A stretch of 64,000 bases of DNA from Campylobacter showae CSUNSWCD (GCF_000313615.1 NZ_AMZQ01000009.1:62001-126000), one strand, 5' to 3'; shown: positions 45,091 to 52,611, counted from the first letter of the stretch. The notes: generated by a model from the sequence alone, not told the origin. Numbers and translations are program-made.

Positions 45091-46096
45091 TTACGGCGGG
45101 GCTGACACGCCCCGATGTGCTTTAGGTGGGTCGAGAGGGCTGTTACTCCCCGCTGCAAGGACGGATTTTATTCGTCCGCGGAGTAAAAATAGATTTGATT
45201 TTTTAAACGCTCCTAGTATCGACGAGCTTTGCGCTCTTGAAGATAGGCAAATTTTACTCCCCGGCTTTTTGCTAGAAAAAAGCATAAACATAGTTTGGGG
45301 TAGAAGCGGACTAGGCAAGACGTGGCTATGTTTCGCGCTAGCCAAGCACCTATCTAAAATGGGCTTTGAGAGCGTATACCTCGATGCCGATAACGGGGCC
45401 CAGCTCATAAAAGATAGAGGATACGACCGCGTCATAAGGGAGCTTGACGGGTCTATGACCTACGTAAACGCAGATCTTATGGACGATGCTAAAAGCGGGA
45501 TGAGCGATATTTTTAAATCCATCGAGGATAACGCGGAAAAAGGCTACGATAAAGCCCTCTTTATCCTAGATAGCCTCTCGTTTTTTCTGGGTGAAGACGT
45601 ATACGACGAGGCAAAGATTCATAAACTCATAACCTTTTGTAAGCGTATAAGAAGAGCCGGCGGCACGCTCATCGTGATAGCTCACGCCACCAAGGCCGGC
45701 GGCAACATAAGAGGCAGCAGCTCACTCATAAATAGCGTAGACGAAGTGTGGGAAGCTACGACTATGCCCTCAAAACAAGGCGAGCTAAATTTTATTCTAG
45801 AGCCTTATAAACGCCGTTTAAACGTCGAAAAATCAGCGTTTAATATCCGCTGCGTCGAATGCGCTTTAACGCAAACGGATCCCACAAGTCTAGAAATCTC
45901 TCAAAAAGAGCTAGATAGAGCTGAAAATATCAAAGAGATTTTATCGGGCGGCCCCCTTAATCAAAACAAAATTTATAAAACTCTTGGCATATCAAAAGGC
46001 GACCGCGCGACGCAAAGAACGCTAGAGAGGTTTTGCGGCATATACTGGGATAAATTTAGCGGCGCGGGCAATAGCGTGAACTATAAACTGATATAA
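45080..46096 (+). CDS. RecA/DnaB-like AAA ATPase with element-derived N-terminus
   Basis: 338 residues. Walker A VWGRSGLGKTWLCFA (about 69-83), Walker B-type ALFILDSLSFFLG and IVIAHATKAGGNIRGSSS resemble RepA-type replicative helicases and phage DNA-replication ATPases. A C-terminal winged-helix part (about 290-338) follows. The first 36 codons are not typical of the family and coincide with repeat element E1, translated in frame. The ATG overlaps the preceding gene; no alternative start lies between the element and the conserved part. Confidence 0.8.
   Translation: MSDNYGGADTPRCALGGSRGLLLPAARTDFIRPRSKNRFDFLNAPSIDELCALEDRQILLPGFLLEKSINIVWGRSGLGKTWLCFALAKHLSKMGFESVYLDADNGAQLIKDRGYDRVIRELDGSMTYVNADLMDDAKSGMSDIFKSIEDNAEKGYDKALFILDSLSFFLGEDVYDEAKIHKLITFCKRIRRAGGTLIVIAHATKAGGNIRGSSSLINSVDEVWEATTMPSKQGELNFILEPYKRRLNVEKSAFNIRCVECALTQTDPTSLEISQKELDRAENIKEILSGGPLNQNKIYKTLGISKGDRATQRTLERFCGIYWDKFSGAGNSVNYKLI
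45088..45190 (+). repeat. Palindromic insertion element E1 (in-frame in ATPase gene)
   Basis: Layout: TAATTACGG, hairpin CGGGGC/GCCCCG, CTTTAGGTGGGT, a second GC-rich block, hairpin GGACG/CGTCC, and terminal GCGGAGTAAAAAT. The order and end sequences match E3 and E4. It is read in frame as the N-terminus of the ATPase, ending RPRSKN. Confidence 0.75.
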
Positions 46097-46108
46097 TAAG
46101 GAGAAACG

Positions 46109-46528
46109 ATGAAAGGCTTTAGGATGGATAATTTAAAACATTTTGATATATGTATAGGGCTTATACTGGCGCATTTGGCAAAAAATTTTCCGACTAAAAT
46201 CATATTGAGAGTAGACGAAATACTAGCCCTCAAGGATAAATCCTTTGAGAGCGTAGACGCCGAGTTCGTTTGCGAGTGCATAGAGTTCTTATACGATGAG
46301 GGTTTTATAGTTTATTACGAAAAACACGAGGCAAACGGCGGCCTATATTCTTTTGCTAGACTAAGCCTAAAGGGGCTTGTAGCCTTAAAGGCCGAACCTA
46401 AAACGCTAAAAGAGGGCGAAAGCATAGGCGACAAGCTTAAAGAGAGCCTTACTAGCATGAGTTTTGATGCGCTCGGCGACATCGCTTCGGGTCTTTTGGT
46501 AAATTGGGTTACCAAAGGGCTCATGTAA
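46109..46528 (+). CDS. Phage protein of unknown function (possible winged helix)
   Basis: 139 residues starting after AAGGAG. The middle (ILALKDKSFESVDAEFVCECIEFLYDEGFIVYY) looks like a winged-helix domain; the C-terminus is amphipathic. It is the last gene of the rightward early operon, followed by repeat array copy B and the converging gpG gene. Confidence 0.6.
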   Translation: MKGFRMDNLKHFDICIGLILAHLAKNFPTKIILRVDEILALKDKSFESVDAEFVCECIEFLYDEGFIVYYEKHEANGGLYSFARLSLKGLVALKAEPKTLKEGESIGDKLKESLTSMSFDALGDIASGLLVNWVTKGLM

Positions 46529-46541
46529 AAAACAAACCAAA

Positions 46542-46632
46542 ATGCGAACACTTGTTTTAAAAACTCGAAATAAAGGGCTTTTGAAGCGGCGCAGGTGTTC
46601 GCAATCTTAAAATTTAAACCTGCGAACACCTA
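46542..46632. repeat. Tripartite GCGAACACTTG array, copy B
   Basis: Sites ATGCGAACACTTG (46542, forward), CAGGTGTTCGCAA (46592, reverse) and CTGCGAACACCTA (46620, forward), with the same 50- and 28-base spacing as copy A. The intervening bases also match (TTGTTTTAAAA, TCGA.AT, GGGCTTTTG). The third site overlaps the gpG stop codon. It sits between convergent operons. Confidence 0.85.
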
Positions 46633-47220
46633 TCTTTGAAACTCTTTTATGATTTCCTCTTTTAGATAATCATTGATATCTTTTGCGAGCCTAGGCTCTA
46701 AATTTCCGCTACCGTCCACGGGTAAAAAAGGACGAGCCGGGATATGGACGTTTCTATGCCTGCCGGCTCTGGCGGTGCCGAATTGATGCGTAAGCCCGTA
46801 AGCAAATCCGCCGCTTGAGCTATTGTTTGAGACCGTAACGCTCTTTGCGCTAGCTCTTACGACCCAATGCCCGGCAAGCGCCCCCGAAAGCACTAAAATT
46901 CTCCTACTGCCGCCCGCGCCAAATACGCTTAAAAAAGACTTCTTTTGCTTTTTTTCGTTTTTATAGTAGGCGTTTTGCCTGCCCCGTTTGACGTTTTTTA
47001 TCCCGCCGCCCCCGAAATTTGCAAAGGCCGTAACCGACGATAACGGCTTCCATCTTTGCCCGAATGGACTCGTTTCGTTTTCAAAACTTTCCATTATGGA
47101 GTTTTTTATCATGCCGCCTATCGTGTTTAGCTTGCGCCGCATTCCCGCTTCATCCAGACTGGATTCTAGTGTTTTAAGCTTTCTTTGGATCTCTTCAAGG
47201 CCTTTTAATTCTACGGGCAT
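46630..47220 (-). CDS. Mu gpG-like virion morphogenesis protein
   Basis: The ATG at 47220 with AAGGATAAAG is preferred over a longer frame that reads through the tRNA-like region. About 196 residues. The N-terminal helix (LEEIQRKLKTLESSL), SPFGQRWKPLSS and RILVLSGALAGHWVVR-type motifs and C-terminal HIPARPFLPVDGSGNLEP are typical of the phage virion morphogenesis family (Mu gpG), which acts in tail-head completion. Confidence 0.85.
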   Translation of the reverse strand: MPVELKGLEEIQRKLKTLESSLDEAGMRRKLNTIGGMIKNSIMESFENETSPFGQRWKPLSSVTAFANFGGGGIKNVKRGRQNAYYKNEKKQKKSFLSVFGAGGSRRILVLSGALAGHWVVRASAKSVTVSNNSSSGGFAYGLTHQFGTARAGRHRNVHIPARPFLPVDGSGNLEPRLAKDINDYLKEEIIKEFQR

Positions 47221-47235
47221 CTTTATCCTTTTTTG

Positions 47236-47244
47236 TGGTATAAT
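47236..47244 (+). promoter_or_regulatory. Extended -10 promoter before tRNA-like locus
   Basis: TGGTATAAT is a perfect extended -10 (TGnTATAAT), preceded by T-rich sequence. This is the typical Campylobacter housekeeping promoter form. It lies 13 bases upstream of the tRNA-like acceptor stem and points the same way. Confidence 0.6.
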
Positions 47245-47257
47245 ACGTCTAGAAATA

Positions 47258-47344
47258 GCCAAAGATGGCGTCAGTGAGTGTAGTACGAACGTGCCGCCCA
47301 AAAGGCGGAGCGGCTATCGCGGGTTCGACTCCCGCCTTTGGCTA
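47258..47344 (+). ncRNA. tRNA-like RNA locus
   Basis: GCCAAAG (47258-47264) pairs perfectly with CTTTGGC (47336-47342), with a canonical T-arm between (GCGGG, TTCGACT, CCCGC at 47319-47335). The span from stem to stem is 85 bases, as in long-variable-arm tRNAs. A strong inner hairpin CCGCC/GGCGG (47294-47308) exists, but D-arm and anticodon arm are not canonical. It lies between gpG and MuF genes on the opposite strand; the 3' end overlaps the MuF stop codon. It could be a degenerate or unusual tRNA or a tRNA mimic. Confidence 0.5.
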
Positions 47345-48589
47345 TTTTATCTTTATTATAGTTCCCTCTCTCAACTCTTTTTCAAACTCGCTTTTTAGTG
47401 TCTTGTCAAGTGTTATTACATAGTTGCTTTGCTTAAATTTATGGATTATCTTGCTGATTTCTATCGGGATCAAATTTATCTTGGTTTCGTCCTTGTCGTC
47501 GTCAAAAACGAATATTATATTTTTATGCTTTTCGCGAAGATCCGCGTAAGCCTTGGCTTCGTCATTTAGCACCGATACGATCTGCTTTATCTCCTCTACT
47601 CTAAAGGCGTGAGCATAGGCTTCTTTACGCTTAGGACTTGCGTGCGATAGGTGCTTTTTTGTTAATATTATGCCGCCGCTATTTACGTCCAGCCCTAAAA
47701 TTTTACTTGCGGCATTTGCGATAGCTTCGCTCAAAAGCCCGACTTGCACCATATTTATGGGTGTTTTAGGATCGCCTTTGACGATGATTTGTTCTACGGC
47801 TTCATCAAGCCCGCTTTGCCATACGTATAGATTTCTTTTATGCTCGAGTTCGCCCAAAAAAGCCTTGGCATTTTCGTAGAAGTCCTCTGAAACGGCTTTG
47901 TCTTTTAGCTTTTCTACTTTGTCCGCAAATACCGCATCAAGATTATCCGTTTTGCCTACGTTATACGCCCAGTCCGGATGCGGCTCTACGCTCGGGATAT
48001 TTTCGGTAACGCTCCAGCCTCTGCTTTTAAGCTCTTGCTTCGTGTAGGCTCTTGCTTTGCAGCGGCAGTTCCAAGCATTTGGCGGATAGTGCGTATCCCA
48101 AAACGGATGGTCTTTAGGCAAGACAACGCCGTGCAAGGCTCTATGCGAGGCTCTGGTTTTGCTATCGAGCACGGCAGTGTAGCGTAGAAACTCGGCGTCC
48201 GAGTTCATCGCCTCTTCGTATGCGCCCACGGCGTAAGCTACGCGCATATTGGTGTTATAGATATTTTTAAGCCTGCGAGATCCGACGTAAATTTGTTTGA
48301 TTTCTCCGGTTTTGGGATCCTTGGCGTCTACGTTTCCAAGCCAGCCTTTTTTAGCGAGAGTGGGCAACAAACTTTTCTTCCACTCCTCAAACCCAAGTCC
48401 GTTTTCGGCCGCATACGCTAGGCTTTCTTGAACGTCTGAAAGTAAATCCAGCTTCGTGATCTTGGCTACGGTAAACGCCCTATGATGAGCGCCGTGCATG
48501 ATCTCGTCGTAATCAAAATGCACTTCGGGGCGCTTTTGTCTGAGATATTCGACTACCTTTGCAGGCTCGGCATAAAAGTCAAATTTCAC
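47342..48589 (-). CDS. MuF (gpF-like) head morphogenesis protein with C-terminal toxin-like domain
   Basis: The start is taken as the GTG at 48589 (MKFDFYAEP), since earlier codons belong to element E2. About 415 residues. The N-terminal MuF domain (about 1-215) includes FTVAKITKLDLLSDVQESL and the Cys/His cluster WNCRCKARAYT. A second domain (about 250-415) with GGIILTKKHLSHASP, VEEIKQIVSVLND and NYVITLDKTLKSEFE resembles the BECR-fold phage nuclease domains found on other MuF proteins. The N-terminal role in DNA ejection and head assembly is established for the family; the toxin assignment is inference. Confidence 0.8.
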   Translation of the reverse strand: MKFDFYAEPAKVVEYLRQKRPEVHFDYDEIMHGAHHRAFTVAKITKLDLLSDVQESLAYAAENGLGFEEWKKSLLPTLAKKGWLGNVDAKDPKTGEIKQIYVGSRRLKNIYNTNMRVAYAVGAYEEAMNSDAEFLRYTAVLDSKTRASHRALHGVVLPKDHPFWDTHYPPNAWNCRCKARAYTKQELKSRGWSVTENIPSVEPHPDWAYNVGKTDNLDAVFADKVEKLKDKAVSEDFYENAKAFLGELEHKRNLYVWQSGLDEAVEQIIVKGDPKTPINMVQVGLLSEAIANAASKILGLDVNSGGIILTKKHLSHASPKRKEAYAHAFRVEEIKQIVSVLNDEAKAYADLREKHKNIIFVFDDDKDETKINLIPIEISKIIHKFKQSNYVITLDKTLKSEFEKELREGTIIKIK

Positions 48590-48601
48590 AACATGCCTTT
48601 T

Positions 48602-48724
48602 GACTTCGCGGTCCGGCAAAGCCGGCCCTTGCGATGAAGGGCTTCGCCCTTTCAAAACCCCTAAAGCCCTGCCTTGCGGCGGGTTCCCTTTTGTTCATTT
48701 TTAACTTAGCTTCGCGCCTGCTAC
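48602..48724 (-). repeat. Palindromic insertion element E2
   Basis: Reading leftward: GGGAACCCGCC, hairpin, GGCAGGGCTTTAGGGGTTT, hairpin AAGGGC/GCCCTT, hairpin GGCCGGC/GCCGGACC, and GCGAAGTCAAAAGG. It is flanked by TCACAACATGCCTTTT (48586-48601) and TCACAACATCCCTTTT (48725-48740), a 16-base direct repeat with one mismatch. A 39-codon frame runs through it (48579-48698). Closely similar to E5 in inverted orientation. Confidence 0.8.
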
Positions 48725-50029
48725 TCACAACATCCCTTTTATATGCGCGTTTGCGATGATCTTCTCGAGCGTATCCTCGATAGCGTCAATATCCGCGCCG
48801 GGAAAAGCTTGCAGCATATTTTCATAAACTTCCTCGAAACTATCCGCGTTTTTAACGATATCCAAGATGGCTTTTTCTATCTGGGCCTCTTCGTCTTTGG
48901 TGTTTGCGCTAAAAGCCGCCTTATCTATCTCGTCAAGAAACAACCGCTTTTCTTTAGCGTTTTTTTCGAGTTTAAAATTTGAATTATTTACAGGCTCCGG
49001 CAGATCGAATTCTTTAGCCATATCTTTTGGGCTCATCTGGTAGCCCATAGGATGCAGGATGGATAGCACCTGCGCGCGCTGGAGTAGATCGCTATCCTTT
49101 TCTATCTGGATATTTAAATCGGCTTTTTTGCCGAACGTCTTATAAAAATTTTGCACTTCTCTGGCGGCAAATTTGACGTCGCCGGCGAGTATCTCTTTGC
49201 GGTTATAGTCGTGTACCTTGCTCATCGCAAAGCTGCCCGTCGAGCTAATGTTGGAGCTTAGCACGGAGCCGTTTATGACTTTCGCTATTTCGCCGTCGCA
49301 GTAGCGAACGAACTCCATAAAATCGGCCTGAGATCCGCGCCCCTCTAAAACCTTGACCGTATCGTTTGGTCCAAATACCCCGTATGAGCCGCTACGCAAG
49401 TTTTTAAATGCTTCGGCCATAAGCGAGATAACCTTTTCGTCTCCGCTGGCACTATTGCCGATAAGAGGCGGCACCCCTAAAAACTCGGTAAATTTAAGAT
49501 ACTGGCTTAGCACGTAGTGCTTGGCGTAGACTATCCATAAAACCTTTAGCAATACGGGCTTTGCCGTGATAGAGATATAAAAAGGGGGCTTAGCTACGAC
49601 GTCCTTGCCTTTGACGTTTAGATGAGGCTTGTTTTCCTCAAATCGTATAAACTCCCGGTCCACTTTAGACACACCAAGCGACGCGTCGTCTTTTAAATAT
49701 AACTCAATCAAGCTAAAACCGAAAACTCTAGCCTCGACGCTTGCTTTTATGAGCTCTTCTATGTTTTCATTCTCGTCTTCTCCCAGCGAGTGAGTAAAGA
49801 ATTTGTTTGTGATAGACGATATTCTTTTTTCGCACTCGGCGCCCACGGAGCTATCTTTGTCTTCGATCAGGCTAAATACGGAAAACATCTCTTGCTGGTT
49901 TTTGGTTAGTAGCGCGGCTCTAATCTTGCCGCTTGAAAGCTCGCTATAGTTTTGAATATCGGTTTTTGAATAATCGCCTCTGGGCCGTAGCGACCCTAGC
50001 ATATATTTTATCGCGTCCGTTTTTTTCAC
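48725..50029 (-). CDS. Mu gp29-like portal protein (DUF935)
   Basis: 434 residues. RVFGFSLIELYLK, the YVLSQYLKFTEFLGVPPLIG segment and GSFAMSKVHDYNRKEI match the Mu gp29/DUF935 portal family. The portal forms the ring at the capsid vertex for packaging. It is downstream of the terminase gene (143-base gap without genes). Its stop codon lies in the left repeat flanking element E2. Confidence 0.88.
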   Translation of the reverse strand: MKKTDAIKYMLGSLRPRGDYSKTDIQNYSELSSGKIRAALLTKNQQEMFSVFSLIEDKDSSVGAECEKRISSITNKFFTHSLGEDENENIEELIKASVEARVFGFSLIELYLKDDASLGVSKVDREFIRFEENKPHLNVKGKDVVAKPPFYISITAKPVLLKVLWIVYAKHYVLSQYLKFTEFLGVPPLIGNSASGDEKVISLMAEAFKNLRSGSYGVFGPNDTVKVLEGRGSQADFMEFVRYCDGEIAKVINGSVLSSNISSTGSFAMSKVHDYNRKEILAGDVKFAAREVQNFYKTFGKKADLNIQIEKDSDLLQRAQVLSILHPMGYQMSPKDMAKEFDLPEPVNNSNFKLEKNAKEKRLFLDEIDKAAFSANTKDEEAQIEKAILDIVKNADSFEEVYENMLQAFPGADIDAIEDTLEKIIANAHIKGML

Positions 50030-50172
50030 TTTATATCCTTTTCGTAAATTTGCGTTTTAAAACGTTTTTGCGCCTTTTTGGTAGTCTTACTCTACCTTAA
50101 ACGGCTTTTGGCATTCTAAACGCTCTCTAACCGCCTTAAAATTGATTTTTATAAATCGGTTTCGGCTATGCT

Positions 50173-51681
50173 TTATCTATCGAGCAAATCCTTTAGAAAC
50201 TTCTCCTTGTCTTTTTGCTTTTGAAGTATCGCATTAACCTTTTCGTAATCGAAATTCGGAACCTTTGCTATACGCCAAGCCATCTCAAGACTATCAAGCC
50301 CGTCGTCGTGAGCCGATTTTGGATACGTATCAAGCTCGTCTATAAAGATGAGCGAGTTTTTATCTATCAAAATTTGAGCGTTGTTTATCGGCGGAGTAAG
50401 GCTATCGATTCTTAGCTCTTTGGCTACCGAGTTTTTAAGCTCTACGATAGGCAGATAAATCCCTAGCTCGCGAGCTTTTTTATCAAGCATATCTTTGAAA
50501 AACTCTTGAAACTGGATCGTTTCTATGGCTATTTTTAGCGGGCGATTAAGCGCTAATATGCCTAGTGCCGCTTGAATTATTTTGTCTATCATAAGCTCTG
50601 GTTTTAGTTTGAGCATTTTTACGCTTGCGTAAAATTTGCCCGCCAAATACCCAAGCGTAGCAACCGAGAAATAATCACCCTTGCTTTTGCCAAGCGCCGG
50701 GTCTATGCCCATATAATACGCGTCGCAAACGGGCATAATATCAAAGGTTTCATAGCCACTAAAGCTCGTTTCTTCGCGGCTCAAAGGAGTGTTTTGGTAT
50801 TCGGACATAAAGGCGGCTTTGGAGCTAATAAATTCATTCCAATACTTTGTCTTGCTTAGCGAGCTATCATCTAAAATAAACTCGCTCAAATCCGGCTTAT
50901 CGGCGTCTATATTCGACGGAAACTCTCTAACCAAAGGATAGCTAAGCGTCTTAAAATCGCGCCTGGCTTCGATACGAAAAAGCAAGCTGTCGTAGTGTAA
51001 GGTAGTGCCTACGATGATGATATTATGAGTTTCGTCTCCCCTGGCGGGCAGCTTCATAATTGCCTTTTCAAACCAATTATAAAGCTTGTCGCGTTGAGCT
51101 TTGGTCTCTACGTTTTCGTCGTTCTCAAGGTCGTCGCCTATGATGAGATCGGGGCGAAATCCTCGCCAGTTTTCGCCTCTAATTTTCTTGCCCGATCCAA
51201 ATACGCTAATCTTAAAAGGAGTATTTCCGCTATAAAAAACAATCTCCTCTTCCGTCCATTTATCGCCTTTTGCGATGCCGAAATCTTTTATAAAGAGCTC
51301 GTTTTCCTCAAATTCGTTTCTGATAAATTCAAGCGTCTTTTTGCTGAGCGTAATTGTGGCCGAGATGATGATGGCATTGCGTTTTTCTTGTTTAACCGCC
51401 GTTTTATAGATGGTATAAAGGCGCGATATTAAAGTAGTTTTTGCCGCGCCGCGGTAGGCCTTAAAGAGCAAATTTCTATTTTTGCGCGTTAGCTTGTCGG
51501 CGTTTTTGTAGAACTCTTTTCTAAAAAAGCTGGTTTCCGGAAAGCGCACGTGATGGCTAAAATAAATTTCTACCATCTGTAAAAAGCCGCTTTTGGCTCT
51601 ACGTACGCGCTCTTCTTGTAAGGGGTCGCTTATACGTTTAAGCCCCTTCAGCTTTGCTCTTAAAGTTTCAACGTCGTTCAT
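50173..51681 (-). CDS. Mu gp28-like terminase large subunit
   Basis: 502 residues. The ATPase has a Walker A-like KAYRGAAKTTLISRL (about 77-91) and Walker B DLIIGDDLEND; the nuclease half has YMGIDPALGKSKGDY with a catalytic Asp and later LDSLEMAW. It cuts and packages phage DNA into proheads. The ATG at 51681 lies at the end of element E3 and is preserved within its flanking repeat. Confidence 0.9.
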   Translation of the reverse strand: MNDVETLRAKLKGLKRISDPLQEERVRRAKSGFLQMVEIYFSHHVRFPETSFFRKEFYKNADKLTRKNRNLLFKAYRGAAKTTLISRLYTIYKTAVKQEKRNAIIISATITLSKKTLEFIRNEFEENELFIKDFGIAKGDKWTEEEIVFYSGNTPFKISVFGSGKKIRGENWRGFRPDLIIGDDLENDENVETKAQRDKLYNWFEKAIMKLPARGDETHNIIIVGTTLHYDSLLFRIEARRDFKTLSYPLVREFPSNIDADKPDLSEFILDDSSLSKTKYWNEFISSKAAFMSEYQNTPLSREETSFSGYETFDIMPVCDAYYMGIDPALGKSKGDYFSVATLGYLAGKFYASVKMLKLKPELMIDKIIQAALGILALNRPLKIAIETIQFQEFFKDMLDKKARELGIYLPIVELKNSVAKELRIDSLTPPINNAQILIDKNSLIFIDELDTYPKSAHDDGLDSLEMAWRIAKVPNFDYEKVNAILQKQKDKEKFLKDLLDR

Positions 51682-51686
51682 ACCTT

Positions 51687-51790
51687 TTTACTCCGCAGCG
51701 GAGCCAAGCCCCGCTTTACGGGCGGAAGCGCAAGCGCTCCCTGCACCCACCTAAAGTTATATGTTTCGCTGCTCGCGAAACGATAATTAG
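51687..51790 (-). repeat. Palindromic insertion element E3
   Basis: Reading leftward: TAATTATCG, hairpin GTTTCG/CGAAAC, ATATAACTTTAGGTGGGT, hairpins AGCGC/GCGCT and AAGCGGGGCTT, GCGGAGTAAAAAGG. It is flanked by CGTCGTTCATACCTT (51672-51686) and CGTTTTTCATACCTT (51791-51805), 13 of 15 identical. A 40-codon frame (51678-51800) starts on the ATGA junction of the small terminase stop and ends on the ATGA of the large terminase start. Confidence 0.8.
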
Positions 51791-51796
51791 CGTTTT

Positions 51797-52264
51797 TCAT
51801 ACCTTAAGCGTCCGTTGAAGTATAGCGTCGGCGTTTTGGGCTAAAAAGTCGGTTACGTGATCGTTTTTGCTTTTTTCGGCAAGGTCGGCTATTTCGCCGA
51901 TCGCGTTTTGCACCGCCGATAAAATTTGAGCTTTTACGTCTGTTTTTAGGGGAGCTTTTAGGCGGTAGTACGCGCCGCTATACTCTTTGAGAATTTTTAG
52001 TCGTTTTTCGGGCTCCAACTCTTTGACCTCTTCAAAAGCGCGATCGAAGCTGTCTATAAGAGTGAGTATAAACTCTTCTTCGCTTTTTCTTATAGTCGCG
52101 ACGTCTCTGCTTTTTGCTAGCGCTAAAGCGTCCCAGTCTACGCCCGCTGCCTTATCTTTGGCTTTTTTCTTATATATGGTTTGACGGGTCACGCCGTGGG
52201 TTTTAGCGATATCGGAAATCGAATAGCCCTTGATATACATATCTTTCATGTCAATATTTTTCAT
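51797..52264 (-). CDS. Terminase small subunit (DUF1804-like, helix-turn-helix)
   Basis: 155 residues. The N-terminal helix-turn-helix (MYIKGYSISDIAKTHGVTRQTIYKKK, split over about 9-34) is followed by a long helical region with RLKAPLKTDVKAQIL, typical of DUF1804/Mu gp27-region proteins that recognise DNA for packaging. The start ATG is within the right flanking repeat of E4 and the stop within the left repeat of E3. Confidence 0.78.
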   Translation of the reverse strand: MKNIDMKDMYIKGYSISDIAKTHGVTRQTIYKKKAKDKAAGVDWDALALAKSRDVATIRKSEEEFILTLIDSFDRAFEEVKELEPEKRLKILKEYSGAYYRLKAPLKTDVKAQILSAVQNAIGEIADLAEKSKNDHVTDFLAQNADAILQRTLKV

Positions 52265-52267
52265 ATA

Positions 52268-52443
52268 TTTTTACTCCGCAGCGGAGCTAAGCCCCGCTTT
52301 ATTTTACACCCATCGCTCGCATCGCTTACGCGATAAGCTTCGCTCATTCGCCTCCCGCACGGACGACGAGCAGTCGTCGTCCTCTGTCGGCGGTCGCTCA
52401 CCCACCTAAAGTTATATGTTTCGCTGCTCGCGAAACGACAATT
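52268..52443 (-). repeat. Palindromic insertion element E4
   Basis: Begins like E3 (TAATTGTCG, GTTTCG/CGAAAC hairpin, ATATAACTTTAGGTGGGT) and ends AAGCGGGGCTTAGCTCCGC, GCGGAGTAAAAAT, but is longer owing to extra hairpins (GGACGACGA/TCGTCGTCC, GCTTA/TAAGC). Flanked by AATATTTTTCATATA (52253-52267) and AATGTTTTTCATATA (52444-52458), 14 of 15 identical. A 64-codon frame (52261-52455) runs through it and ends on the small terminase start (ATGA). Confidence 0.8.
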
Positions 52444-52515
52444 AATGTTTTTCATATAAACCAGCTCGTCTTTCGATCTAAATTTCTGCCCCCAATTTTA
52501 TTTCGTAAAAAAATA

Positions 52516-52552
52516 AATTTCACTCTATATACCGCATATATAGAGTGAAATT
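52516..52552. promoter_or_regulatory. 37-bp perfect palindrome between divergent late operons
   Basis: AATTTCACTCTATATA, spacer CCGCA, TATATAGAGTGAAATT: 16-bp perfect arms. It is the only symmetric element in the 457-base gap between the leftward terminase operon and the rightward head operon, where both late promoters must lie. A binding site for a late activator or a shared bidirectional promoter is likely. Confidence 0.65.
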
Positions 52553-52611
52553 ATTTTTAAAAACCCATAAAATTAGCGCAAACGAAAGCAAAGCCGGTGC
52601 TTTGACAAAAT

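Noticed and set aside
47221-47301. N-terminal extension of the gpG frame
   Set aside because: The ATG at 47220 has a proper ribosome binding site; the extension reads antisense to the tRNA-like locus.
47258-47344. Selenocysteine tRNA
   Set aside because: Length and D-arm do not fit, although an 8-bp acceptor can be drawn.
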